From UBA1563 sp037440065 (lineage in GTDB: Bacteria; Bacteroidota; Ignavibacteria; Ignavibacteriales; Ignavibacteriaceae), in the NCBI GenBank assembly GCA_037440065.1, contig JBBIUV010000018.1, forward strand, positions 354,676 to 418,675: 64,000 nucleotides of DNA, given 5' to 3'. Below are positions 46,479 to 56,900 of this stretch, in pieces (positions within the stretch are counted from its first letter, which is position 1; each line of letters opens with the position of its first letter). The notes below the pieces were generated by a model that was given only the letters and a program-made list of their open reading frames with translations, made no database searches and had not been told where the DNA came from. The position numbers and the translations under genes were made by a program.

Positions 46479-46866
46479 TTTACATTTTTTTAGATTGTTG
46501 CAAAACGGTACCTTCTAACAGGATTTTTGTTGTTACAAATTGAATTAAAAAAAAACAAATTGCAACAGTTCATACAGCAAATAATTTTATTATCCACTTT
46601 CATCAAAGATTACGCCATTCTGAATCCAGACCGAATGATTAATGCTATGCCAATTTTTGTTAAAAGAGCCAAGCGGAAGTGGTCTCACAAAGGTCTACTT
46701 TCATTCATTTATTAAAATAATAAACCAAATTTATTATTCTAATAAATGGGCTGCTTTTAAATTAAGGGAAATGGTTTGAAAAACGCTAAAAAGTAATCTT
46801 TTTAATAAAAAACTGTTGGCATCTTTTGTGCAAAGCATAATCATTTTAGAAAGGAAAATTTTAAAA
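46479..46866. other. Divergent intergenic region, 388 bp
   Basis: The region separates the PAS protein gene (minus) from the SSS symporter (plus). It contains the sigma-54-like promoter at 46816-46832 and an AAGGA ribosome site near 46851. A 62-codon frame at 46527-46715 starts with TTG, is asparagine- and lysine-rich by composition alone, and has no ribosome site; I do not call it a gene. Confidence 0.55.
46816..46832 (+). promoter_or_regulatory. Sigma-54-type (-24/-12) promoter for the SSS symporter
   Basis: TTGGCA (46816-46821) is followed, with exact GG-N10-GC spacing, by GTGCA (46828-46832). GG is at 46818-46819 and GC at 46830-46831. Transcription would begin near 46843, just ahead of the AAGGA site and the GTG start at 46867. 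Confidence 0.6.
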
Positions 46867-48486
46867 GTGTCTTTTTCAATTTTTGATAGTTTGATCATGG
46901 CCCTCTACCTTACGGTGATTTTGAGTGTCGGATTTTTCTATTCAAGAAAGAAGGAAAAGAATACTGAAGATTATTTTTTAGCCGGAAGGAATAACGGATG
47001 GGTTGCAGTTGGATTGTCAATCTTTGCAACAAACATCTCAAGTGAACATTTTATCGGTTTGGCAGGTGCAGGTGCTTCAAGAGGATTTGCAGTTGCCCAA
47101 TTTGAACTGATGGCAATTTTTATCTTAATTATTTTAGGATGGTTCATCGCTCCGATATTATTTAAAAGCGGTGTGCAAACCATGCCGGAATTTCTCGAAA
47201 AAAGATTTGACAGAAGAAGCAGAAAAGTTTTTGCAGTAATTTCAATCGTAACGTATCTTTTTACAAAAATAACCGTCACCCTTTTTGCTGGCGGACTTTT
47301 ATTTACAAAAATATTTGGCATCAACATTTATACATCGGCAATTTTTATAGTGTTAATAACAGGTTTATATAGCGTGACTGGTGGTGCAACGGCAATCGTT
47401 AAAACTCATTACGTGCAAGCTATCCTCATGATTCTTGGTGCAGTCACCTTAACGCTTTTTGGGCTGCATGAGGTGGGAGGATTTTCAGCATTACAAGCCA
47501 AATTGCCGTCAGATTTTTTCTCGATGTTTAAAGGGATTTCTGATCCTGATTATCCCTGGACAGGAATTATTTTTGGAGCTCCTATTATAGCATTTTGGTA
47601 CTGGTGTACCGATCAATTTATTGTGCAACGGTTACTTGGTGCAAAGAATGTTGAAAATGCTCGACGTGGTTCCTTACTTGCCGCTTTTTTAAAGATCACC
47701 CCAGTTTTTATTTTAGTTTTACCCGGTTTAATTTCAGCAGTTCTCTATCCTGAATCGAAGGGTGATGATGCTTATCCAGCATTAATTACAGGAAATCTTT
47801 TACCGGTCGGGGTGAAAGGATTTGTTGTTGTAGGATTGCTAGCAGCTATTATGTCTTCTTTAGCAAGTGCATTTAACAGTTCTTCGGCAATTTATACAAA
47901 TGATTATTATAAACCGAGAAATCCTGAATCCTCTGAAAGAAAATTGGTTCTAATCGGTAGATTAGCTACGATGGTTACCGTTGTTGGTGCTATTCTGATG
48001 GTTTCCTTCGTAAAATTGATAAGTTCGCAGGTTTATTTGTTTTTGCAGAGCGTGCAGGCGTTTATTAGTCCTCCAATTACAGCTGTTTTTATTTTTGGAT
48101 TTTTGTTTAAACGCATAAACGGAAACGCAGCAATCTGGACATTGGTTATCGGTGAAACAATTGGCATATTACGTTTGACTGCTCAACTTCTTGTGCAAAT
48201 GAATATGACAACTTCTCCACTGTTAATTACTTTTGTTTCGATTAATTTTTTGCACTTTGCAATACTATTGTTTTTGTTTTGTTCTTTTCTAATTTTAGTA
48301 CTCAGTTTTGCTGCAAAACCGGAAAGAAAAGAAATTTCTCATGTCCCGTTTTTATTCCCGGATACTTTCAAAGAAATAAAATTTAATTTAAACCATCTTG
48401 GTTCTGTAAGCAGAGATAGATTGAACATAGCTATATCGGCGTTTCTATTATTGCTGATTATTGGACTCTGGAGTATTTGGAATTAG
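46867..48486 (+). CDS. Sodium:solute symporter (SSS family)
   Basis: The 539-residue protein is strongly hydrophobic, with about 13-14 membrane helices. SSS landmarks are FDSLIMALYLTVILSVGFFYS at the first helix, the conserved NTEDYFLAGRNNGWVAVGLSIFA, GGATAIVKTHYVQAI, YWCTDQFIVQRLLGAKN and the AFNSSSAIYTNDYY segment. SGLT-like members carry sugars, so uptake of a released monosaccharide is a reasonable inference. I moved the start from an upstream TTG at 46816, which lies inside the sigma-54-like promoter, to the GTG at 46867: it follows AAGGA by 11 bp and gives the family's usual N-terminus. The likely control is by a sigma-54 activator. The next gene is 92 bp downstream with no terminator between. 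Confidence 0.92.
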   Translation: MSFSIFDSLIMALYLTVILSVGFFYSRKKEKNTEDYFLAGRNNGWVAVGLSIFATNISSEHFIGLAGAGASRGFAVAQFELMAIFILIILGWFIAPILFKSGVQTMPEFLEKRFDRRSRKVFAVISIVTYLFTKITVTLFAGGLLFTKIFGINIYTSAIFIVLITGLYSVTGGATAIVKTHYVQAILMILGAVTLTLFGLHEVGGFSALQAKLPSDFFSMFKGISDPDYPWTGIIFGAPIIAFWYWCTDQFIVQRLLGAKNVENARRGSLLAAFLKITPVFILVLPGLISAVLYPESKGDDAYPALITGNLLPVGVKGFVVVGLLAAIMSSLASAFNSSSAIYTNDYYKPRNPESSERKLVLIGRLATMVTVVGAILMVSFVKLISSQVYLFLQSVQAFISPPITAVFIFGFLFKRINGNAAIWTLVIGETIGILRLTAQLLVQMNMTTSPLLITFVSINFLHFAILLFLFCSFLILVLSFAAKPERKEISHVPFLFPDTFKEIKFNLNHLGSVSRDRLNIAISAFLLLLIIGLWSIWN

Positions 48487-48578
48487 AGAGAAAGAATTTA
48501 TTTTGTTATTATCTTTTTTGGTCAATACAAGTTCATAACACTAAACACATAACAACTAACTAACAAAGGAGAAAAGTC

Positions 48579-51077
48579 ATGAAAAAACTTTTCGTTTTAT
48601 TTATACTGCTGGGTTTGATGCAAATGTCTCAAGCTCAAAAGTTGATTCAAAGTTTCGACGATGCCGTTGGACCGGTTTTCTTGGATCCACCAGTATTGAA
48701 CGATAACTATTTTACGAATGGTCCTGGATCTTATTGCCTTCTGAAAAATGATGCTGATAAGGTCGAAGGTACCGGTTCAATGAGAATCGATTATCACGTC
48801 CAAGCTCAAGATGGCTGGGGCGGATATGTTGTTAGAACCACCTACAAACCAGGTGCAACTGATGCATTACCTTATATCGATTTGTCTGGTGGAACCCACT
48901 TGAGACTCCGTTATAAAGTTACAAATCCTGCACTGATGACAGCTGCCGGTGAAACTAAAATGGAATTTAAAATGGCTGAAATCGATGCTGCCGGGAACAG
49001 AGATCTTTGGTTACATAAGATCAATATTAATTTTGCTGATGCTTCAAATAATTGGATTGAAGTTGATTTACCTCTTGAAAGAAATTCCGATAACACAAAA
49101 GGATTTTCTCTTCAATTTGGAGATGGCGATAAAGAATTACAGTTAGATCACATTAAAGGGTTTGAATTCGCATTGGTATTTGCCAACGGCGATGGTGTTG
49201 GCGATACAGCTAAGAGTTCAACAGGTTCCATCTTATGGGATAACTTAACGATGGAAGGAAGAAGATCTATCGCAACTTTGTTTTTCTCTGGTAAATTTTT
49301 ACCTCCAGCTCTCGGTACGGGTTGGGCTTGGGGACAATCAAAATTGGAATTTGTTGAAGGTGCCGGACGTGTTCCTGAGTTGAATGCAATCAAATGGACC
49401 CAAGGAAACGAATGGGGTAACGGTTGGACCGGTATTGGCTATTCAATTTCCCCGACTTTTGATATGTCCTGGTCATGGTCAATTGATACTCTAAAGTTTT
49501 GGATGAAAGCAGAAGCTGGGACTGGCGCAATACGTGTACAACTTGAAAGCGGCGGAAATGGAAAAGTTGGTAAAGTATTTACACCAAACACCGATAATCA
49601 ATGGCACCAATATTTTATTGCTTTGAGTGATCTTGTTGCTCAGGATAATACTACAGCTTTTGATTCTTCTAAAGTTGGAACTCTTGGTTTTATGGCTGAA
49701 GCTTCCGGTATTGCTGGAAAGGTTATTTACATCAGTGAAATTTGGACAGGCAGTCCAGTAATAGATGTAATTCCTCCAAAAGCAGTTACAGGACTTAGTG
49801 TTGTTCCTGGAACATACTCAAATTTAATTACTTGGACAGATGTTCCTGGTGAAACAGGCGAAATTTATGATGTTTATTATTCTGAAAGCCCAATCACAGA
49901 CATAACAAAAGCAAAACTTCTTAAAGCTGGTATTGCAGAAAACACTCAAATTCTTGAGCAAATTCTTCGTTCACCTATGACAGATCAAGATCTTACATAT
50001 TACTATGCTATTGTTTGTAAAGATAAAGTTCCAAATTCATCTGATCCTGCATTCTTAAATACTCCTACCGTTAACAAAGGTAAGGGTGTTCCCACAATTT
50101 CGAAAACCGCTCCAGTTAATTTTGTTGCAGATGGTGACCTGTCAGAATGGGCTTCTATCCCTGAAATCAGAATCATCCGTTCAGAAGGAACTGGTTTTGA
50201 CGCCCCAAGTGGTTTGCATGATGGTGATGCGGATTATAGTGTTATTGCCCGTTTAGCAATGGATAAAGATTATCTCTACTTTGCTGCTGATGTTACTGAT
50301 GACATCTATAGCTGGAAGAAGAGAAGTGATCCATGGATGAATGATGCTATTAACTTATATCTCGGTTTGTATGATGCAAACAATACAGGTACTTTTACAA
50401 GTTATAAACGTGGTGCTACTCCTCATTACGAAATCCGTTTTGATGAAGAAAGAGTTACTACTGGAAACAGTGACAGCTTACTCTATCCTGGTGCTAATTA
50501 TTTCTTCGGTCAAAAATCCCTTTCTTCAGGATATTATTTTGAAGCTAAAATTTCTTTAGCTGATCTTGCTCACAAACGTAATTCAAGTTATAGTGGTGAA
50601 AAAGATTCTCTCTTAGTTCCAGCAGAAGGAATGAGAATCGGTGTCGATTTCTCATGTAACGATGCTGATGCAACTGGCGACAGAGAATTAGTATTCTGTT
50701 ATTCTCCATTCAACAACGACCAATCGTGGAATAATCCTTCATTGTGGTTATGGACATGGATTGGAAATAAAATGGCAGTTGGTGTTGAAGACGAAGCTAA
50801 TAATAGTGTAGTTTCAAACTTTAACTTAGCTCAAAATTATCCTAACCCGTTCAATCCTTCAACTAAGATTTCTTATGCTCTTCAAAATCCTGAATTAGTT
50901 ACTTTGAGAGTATTTGATGTTCTTGGTCGTGAAGTTGCAACCTTGGTTAATCAGTATCAATCTGCCGGTAACCATACCGTTAGCTTTGATGCAAGCACAC
51001 TTGCAAGTGGAATGTACTTCTACAAATTAGAAGCCGGTTCATTCCAAAGTATCAAAAAAATGATGCTTCTTAAATAG
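48579..51077 (+). CDS. Secreted multi-CBM protein with CBM9-like and T9SS domains
   Basis: The 832-residue protein has an AAAGGAG ribosome site and a signal peptide ending MSQAQ. An N-terminal beta-sandwich (about 22-225; IQSFDDAVGP, GTGSMRIDYHVQAQDGWGGY) resembles CBM11-type domains. A second sandwich spans about 230-400. A FnIII domain (about 405-505; PPKAVTGLSVVPG) leads into a CBM9-like domain (about 510-733; DGDLSEWASIPEI, NDAINLYLGLYD) and a T9SS domain (YPNPFNPSTKISY, IKKMMLLK). The FnIII-CBM9-CTD half is paralogous to 28383-30377, but the N-terminal half differs. No catalytic site is seen; a substrate-binding role at the cell surface is likely. Its codon usage appears tidier than its neighbours (for example GGT- and CTT-rich), which might reflect high expression; I did not count it. 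Confidence 0.9.
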   Translation: MKKLFVLFILLGLMQMSQAQKLIQSFDDAVGPVFLDPPVLNDNYFTNGPGSYCLLKNDADKVEGTGSMRIDYHVQAQDGWGGYVVRTTYKPGATDALPYIDLSGGTHLRLRYKVTNPALMTAAGETKMEFKMAEIDAAGNRDLWLHKININFADASNNWIEVDLPLERNSDNTKGFSLQFGDGDKELQLDHIKGFEFALVFANGDGVGDTAKSSTGSILWDNLTMEGRRSIATLFFSGKFLPPALGTGWAWGQSKLEFVEGAGRVPELNAIKWTQGNEWGNGWTGIGYSISPTFDMSWSWSIDTLKFWMKAEAGTGAIRVQLESGGNGKVGKVFTPNTDNQWHQYFIALSDLVAQDNTTAFDSSKVGTLGFMAEASGIAGKVIYISEIWTGSPVIDVIPPKAVTGLSVVPGTYSNLITWTDVPGETGEIYDVYYSESPITDITKAKLLKAGIAENTQILEQILRSPMTDQDLTYYYAIVCKDKVPNSSDPAFLNTPTVNKGKGVPTISKTAPVNFVADGDLSEWASIPEIRIIRSEGTGFDAPSGLHDGDADYSVIARLAMDKDYLYFAADVTDDIYSWKKRSDPWMNDAINLYLGLYDANNTGTFTSYKRGATPHYEIRFDEERVTTGNSDSLLYPGANYFFGQKSLSSGYYFEAKISLADLAHKRNSSYSGEKDSLLVPAEGMRIGVDFSCNDADATGDRELVFCYSPFNNDQSWNNPSLWLWTWIGNKMAVGVEDEANNSVVSNFNLAQNYPNPFNPSTKISYALQNPELVTLRVFDVLGREVATLVNQYQSAGNHTVSFDASTLASGMYFYKLEAGSFQSIKKMMLLK

Positions 51078-51086
51078 TTCAATTCT

Positions 51087-51119
51087 AGAGACGGGGTAAT
51101 ACCCCGTCTCTATTTTTTT
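51087..51119 (+). terminator. Strong Rho-independent terminator
   Basis: AGAGACGGGGT (51087-51097) pairs perfectly with ACCCCGTCTCT (51101-51111), with a 3-nt AAT loop. A seven-T run follows. It separates the CBM protein from the TonB-receptor operon. Confidence 0.95.
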
Positions 51120-51165
51120 ATTAGGTTACGAGACTTATATCCATTTTTATTAGGAAGAAATACGT

Positions 51166-53892
51166 ATGCAAACTACATATTCACTTAGAGAGGAGTTTCT
51201 CAGCAGCATAGGAGAAATGGCAAGAAAGGCTTTTCTTTCGTTGCTTTTCCTTTTCGTTTTTTCAGTTACCATATTTGCCGGACAAACAGGAAAAATTTCC
51301 GGTAAAGTTGTAGATGCCGAAACCGGTGAAGCAATCATCGGGGCAAATATAGTTATTGAAGGAACTTTTTTAGGAGCCGCTGCAGATTTTGATGGCTATT
51401 ATTTTATCAATAATATTCCTCCTGGCGAATATCGAATTATTGCAAGCGCTGTAGGATATCAAAAATTAGTTATCCAGAAAGTTGTGGTTAAAATTGACCT
51501 TACCACCGCTCTTAATATCAAACTTTCTTCTCAATCTATAAATATCGACAAAGAAGTAGTTATTACCGCTGAACGTCCAATGGTTCAGAAGGATTTAACT
51601 TCTTCGTCTGTTACTGTATCAGCTAGTGATATTAAAATGATGCCTGTTGAAAATATTAGTCAAGTTATCAATCTTCAGGCCGGGGTAGTTGATGGTCACT
51701 TTCGCGGCGGACGTTCCGGCGAAGTTGCTTATCTAGTTGATGGTGTTTCGGTAACTGATGCTTTCAACGGAGGATTTGGTATCCAACTAGAAAACAGCTC
51801 TATCCGAGAAATGGAAGTTATCAGTGGTACTTTTAATGCTGAATACGGACAGGCAATGTCCGGTATCGTAAATATTGTTACCCAGGATGGTTCGTCAAAA
51901 TTTGGCATAAACGCGTCTGCTTATTTGGGGAATTATTTCACAACTCATACAGACATTTTTAGAAATTTAAACAAATTCACTTCTATTAAGACAAAAGATT
52001 TTCAAGTAAGTCTTGGTGGTCCAACCGAAGTTGTTGATAATCTCTCTTACTTTGTTACTGCACGGTATTATAAAGAAGACGGATTTTTATTTGGCAAAAG
52101 AGTTTATTTGGTATCAGACCAAGCGGCTGTTGCATTTGAGAATCCATTTGATCCAACTGGTCAAAAAATTGTATTTGATACTCATTCAGGTGATGGTGCC
52201 AATGTCGCAATGAACCCATCAGAAAAAATGTCGTTGAATGCAAAACTTTCGTATACCATGAAACAATTTAAGTTCAGCTACAGCTATTTTGGTGATGACA
52301 ACTATAACAGATATTATGATCACTATTGGTCCTGGACACCCGATGGAACCCAGAAGCATTACCGCTTCAGTCATATGAATAGTTTTCAGATTACTCATGT
52401 ACCATCACAGAGTACCTTTCAATCTTTAAAGTTTAATTCTAATTATTTCAATTACAAAGGCTATCTTTACGCTAATCCTTATGATTCCCGATATGTTCCA
52501 AGTACTCAAGGAACGCCACAATCAGCTAATTATACTTTTCAAGAAGGCGGAAATCAGAGCGGCAGATATGCAAGACAAACCCTCACCAATATTATTCAAT
52601 GGTCTATAAGTTCTCAAATTTCTAAGGAACACAAAATTGGCGCGGGTATAGAAGGGCGCTTCCATTCTATCTATAACCACGGTTCTGACTTAATTGACAA
52701 GGATGAAAACGACTCAGTCTTTACTCCATGGTATCGCGATCTTGGATCACAAGGCAATCAAGAGTACACAAAATATCCGAAAGAATTTGCAGCTTATGTT
52801 CAGGATAAAATGGAATATGATATTATGATCATCAACGCAGGTTTGCGTTTAGATTATTTTGATCCTCATTCAGAAGTTCCTGCTGATTTAAGAAATCCTT
52901 CAAACAATAGTGACTTCCCAGGTGCAGGTCAGCGAACAAAAACTAAGGTTAAATACCAATTGAGTCCACGTCTTGGTGTTTCATTCCCCATAACGGATCA
53001 AGGAATTATTCACTTTTCCTACGGACATTTTTTCCAGATTCCAAACTTTGATAATCTTTTTGTAAACTCAGATTATCTTGTAACACAGTCATCCGGGCTT
53101 TCACAGCTTACAGGAAATCCTGATCTGAAACCACAGAAGACGATTATGTATGAAATCGGATTACAACAAATCCTATTCCCTAATATATCGTTGAATACTT
53201 CAATTTATTATCGTGATATCAGAAACTTATTAGGGACTGAAATTCTTAATACTTACGAAGGAGTTCGATATGCTCGATTTGTAAATAGAGATTATGGTAA
53301 TGTTCGCGGTTTTATTGTTACTCTTGAACGGAGATTTGTTGATTACTTTGGAGCAAAACTGGATTATACTTATCAGATTGCAGAAGGAAACGCTTCCGAT
53401 CCGATGTCTAACTTTAATAACAACCAAACAAATCCTCCAATTGAGGCAAACAAAAAAGTTGTTCCACTAAACTGGGATCAGCGTTCTACTTTAAATCTCT
53501 CTCTTACTGTTGGACAACCAGGTGATTGGAGTGTGGGAATGATTTTGGGCTATGGTTCAGGATTCCCTTACACAGAAAGCGAAAGAGTTTCAAACGGTGT
53601 TCGCTTCGAGAATGGTGGAATTAAACCTCCTACTTATAACATTGATTTACGTGCAGAGAAAACATTTGATATTTATGGAGTAAAACTTAATACCTTCGTA
53701 TTGATTTATAATTTATTGGATATCAAAAATGAATATGGTGTAAATTCTGCTTCCGGACGTGCCAATGTTGACATTTTTACCTATGAAGCTAGCCAGATTA
53801 TCGGCTTAAATACAATTCAGGAATATTTGAACAACCCAACATCCTTTTCATCACCACGTCAAATCCGATTTGGTATGCAATTCGGAATATAG
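51166..53892 (+). CDS. TonB-dependent outer-membrane receptor with N-terminal carboxypeptidase-regulatory-like domain
   Basis: The 908-residue protein has a CarboxypepD_reg-like domain (about 43-125; GKISGKVVDAETGEAIIGAN, DFDGYYFINNIPPGEYRI), a plug (about 130-245; VDGVSVTDAFNGG, AEYGQAMSGIVNIVTQDG) and a long beta-barrel to the C-terminus. It should import a bulky ligand, such as an oligosaccharide or siderophore, across the outer membrane. The ATG at 51166 has AGGAAG 8 bp upstream and puts 17 residues before the hydrophobic leader. An ATG at 51217 would remove them, but its ribosome site is too close. No SusD-like lipoprotein follows; the next gene encodes a large secreted protein, 20 bp downstream. 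The three genes to 58071 look like one operon. Confidence 0.92.
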   Translation: MQTTYSLREEFLSSIGEMARKAFLSLLFLFVFSVTIFAGQTGKISGKVVDAETGEAIIGANIVIEGTFLGAAADFDGYYFINNIPPGEYRIIASAVGYQKLVIQKVVVKIDLTTALNIKLSSQSINIDKEVVITAERPMVQKDLTSSSVTVSASDIKMMPVENISQVINLQAGVVDGHFRGGRSGEVAYLVDGVSVTDAFNGGFGIQLENSSIREMEVISGTFNAEYGQAMSGIVNIVTQDGSSKFGINASAYLGNYFTTHTDIFRNLNKFTSIKTKDFQVSLGGPTEVVDNLSYFVTARYYKEDGFLFGKRVYLVSDQAAVAFENPFDPTGQKIVFDTHSGDGANVAMNPSEKMSLNAKLSYTMKQFKFSYSYFGDDNYNRYYDHYWSWTPDGTQKHYRFSHMNSFQITHVPSQSTFQSLKFNSNYFNYKGYLYANPYDSRYVPSTQGTPQSANYTFQEGGNQSGRYARQTLTNIIQWSISSQISKEHKIGAGIEGRFHSIYNHGSDLIDKDENDSVFTPWYRDLGSQGNQEYTKYPKEFAAYVQDKMEYDIMIINAGLRLDYFDPHSEVPADLRNPSNNSDFPGAGQRTKTKVKYQLSPRLGVSFPITDQGIIHFSYGHFFQIPNFDNLFVNSDYLVTQSSGLSQLTGNPDLKPQKTIMYEIGLQQILFPNISLNTSIYYRDIRNLLGTEILNTYEGVRYARFVNRDYGNVRGFIVTLERRFVDYFGAKLDYTYQIAEGNASDPMSNFNNNQTNPPIEANKKVVPLNWDQRSTLNLSLTVGQPGDWSVGMILGYGSGFPYTESERVSNGVRFENGGIKPPTYNIDLRAEKTFDIYGVKLNTFVLIYNLLDIKNEYGVNSASGRANVDIFTYEASQIIGLNTIQEYLNNPTSFSSPRQIRFGMQFGI

Positions 53893-53912
53893 GATTTACA
53901 GGAGAAATTATT

Positions 53913-56900
53913 ATGAAAAACAAAACACTTATTCTTCTTCTTTTTCTATTTGGAGGCTTGACCCTATTTGCACAGGTTGATCCTCAAGTACAATTATACA
54001 GAGATGACCAAAGAGGAAATTTTAAATACGAAAAAGAAAGTATTATGGACGGAAACCTCGTCCGTACACTTTTTAAAAACACAACAGAAGTTGCACACTG
54101 GCCTTTTCAACCGTCTGGGGAATGGCCTAAAGGTTCCGGCCACCCATATATTGATGGCGTTACGGTTTTAATTGCTGGACAAGTTACGGCAGCTAACGGA
54201 CAAGTCATTCATCCTGTAGAAGCAAGCTACCGTGAAGAGATGGATGTTGACCCTGTAACTGGTGAAATATGGGGTCTTGAACCATTGCCTGGTTACGCTA
54301 ATGCTTCATCCACTAAGCCTGCTATGAGTATCGATAGAAATTCATGGCCTTCGGTTTGGCCAAAAGCAACCTTCCGTTGGGACTATCCCGCGGCTGACGC
54401 AGAAAGATGGAATGGTCACTGGTACGGCTATTTTGGTCTTGATCAAAAGAACGCCGACTTTGAAACTTTTTTTGTTGTTGATGACAATAGGGACGGGGAA
54501 TTTAGAAGAGCTCCCTATAGTTATTTCCCGATTAAGTCTGATACTCTTTGGGGGGGACTTGGTGTACGTGTTGAAGTTAGAGGGTTCCAGTGGTCACATG
54601 TTTTGGCAGAAGACATTATTTTCTGGCACTACGATATTGTGAATGTATCAGACACTGATTATGATAGTACCTGTTTTGGATTTTATTCCGATCCCGGTGT
54701 TGGTGGACCAAGCAGTGGTGGTGACGATGTACGATACGATAAATATTTGGATTTAACCTATGCTTGGGATCATCAAGGAAAAGGAATTCCTGGCAATTGG
54801 GTAACTGGTTATTATGGATATGCATATCTTGAAAGTCCCGGTAATTCTACAAACGGAATTGATGATGATGAAGATGGCATGGTTGATGAAAAACGTGATG
54901 ATGGAATAGATAATGATCATGACTGGGTTCCCTATCTTGATGTAAACAACGATGGACACTGGGATCCCCTAACCGAACCAGTAAATAATGATGTTGGAAA
55001 AGATGGTGTTGGACCATATGATCCTCAGTATACGATTGCCGATGAAGGAGAAGGCGATGGTCTTCCTACTGATGGTGAACCGAATTTTGATAAAACGGAT
55101 AAAGATGAATCAGATCAAATTGGTTTGAACGCAGTATCATTAGTTGAACTAGCAAAAACACCAAACAATCCCTGGCCAAAGTGGGACGATACCGTTTGGA
55201 AGAAAATGTTAGAAGGTTTTGCAGATACCTCAATCCAAAATACAAATGTTAATATTGTTTTCTCTTCTGGACCTTTCCCATTAAAAAGGGGACTTAGGGA
55301 GCGATATTCGATGGCATTGGTTTTTGGAAGTGATAAAGAGGATATGATCTTTAACAAAGTCACTGTTCAACAAATTTATAACGCCAATTATAATTTCTCC
55401 AAGCCTCCAATTACTCCTCACGTAACTGCTGTTGCAGGAGATAAAAAAGTATTCCTCTATTGGGATAATAAAGCTGAAGAATCAAGAGATCCATTCTTAG
55501 GTTTTGAATACGATCAGTTTGGGAACAGAATGGGATTTAAAAAAGATTTTGAAGGGTATCTTGTCTATAAGAGTAGAGAACCTGAATTTCAGGATATTAA
55601 AGTAGTTACTGACTCCAAAGGTTCGCCGAAATTCTGGAAACCAATTGCTCAGTTTGATAAGGTGGATAGTATATTCGGCCCTGACCCGATTGGTGTTAAC
55701 GGTGCTCGTTTTTGGAGAGGTTCAGAATCAGGGTTGCAAAATTCTTATGTTGACACTGATGTTAAAAATGGAGAAACTTATTATTACGCTGTAGTTTCAT
55801 ACGATATGGGAGATCCCAAATTTGGAACATCCGGACTACAACCTTCTGAATGTACCAAAGTTATTTCAGTTGATTATGCCGGTAACTTACAATTTGTGGA
55901 TGTGAACTGTGCGGTTGTTAAGCCGAATGCACCATCCGCCGGGTATGTTCCACCTCAAATCAATGGAAACTTAGATCAAGTAACTTCTGGGATTGGAACC
56001 GGATCATTAATTGTAAATGTGTTGAATCCTAACGAAATAATCAATGGTGCAGCTTATACAGTTAAGTTTAAATCAGATTCACTCCTTTACCGTTATTCAA
56101 CAAAATCCTACGATGTAATACGTTCATATCAAGGGGTCGATTCTACTGTAGCCAGTGGTGTTGATTCTACATTCTTTGGATTATCCAAAATGAGCCCTCC
56201 GTTTGATGGTATTTCTGTAACCGTTGACAGTGATACAGGAATTAATTTAGATATCATGAGGTCTGGATGGGTTAAAGGTGCTAGTACAGCATACCTTGTT
56301 CCATCTCAAAATACTTCATCGATTGGAACTAAATGGGCTGCTGACTATGAAATCGAATTTTACGATCATATCGTAGATACCACCGATCTCAAAGAAGGAG
56401 CTTATGTAGTTATTCCTATTAATTATAAAATCAGAAATATTACACAAGGGCACTATGTTAAAATAGCAATGGCAGATCCTGATAAATCTGGAACTGTAAC
56501 ACTTGGTGATGAAATAAAAATCCTTGAAACAAAAGGGACAAAAAGCGCAATTGTATGGGACATTCATTATAGCGTTAACCCATTTACTTCAAATCCGGTT
56601 GATCCCGCTCCCGGAGATGTTTTCAGAATTGCTACTACTCGTCCATTTTACTTAAACGATTCGTTTGTCTTTACAACAAAGACTGCATCACTAAGTGGTG
56701 AGAAGGCAAAAACCGATCTCGCAAAAATTTCTGTTGTTCCAAATCCTTATTTGGGTGCTGCATCTTGGGAAAAGAGAAACTTGAACTTTACTGGTCGTGG
56801 TGAACGAAAAATTGATTTCATCAACCTTCCGGCAAAGTGTGAAATTAAAATCTATACAATGTCAGGTTATTTGGTGAAAACACTTTCAAAGGATTCAGCT

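Noticed and set aside
46527..46715. A 62-codon frame in the divergent intergenic region
   Set aside because: TTG start, no ribosome site, biased composition from AT-rich DNA and no recognisable motif.
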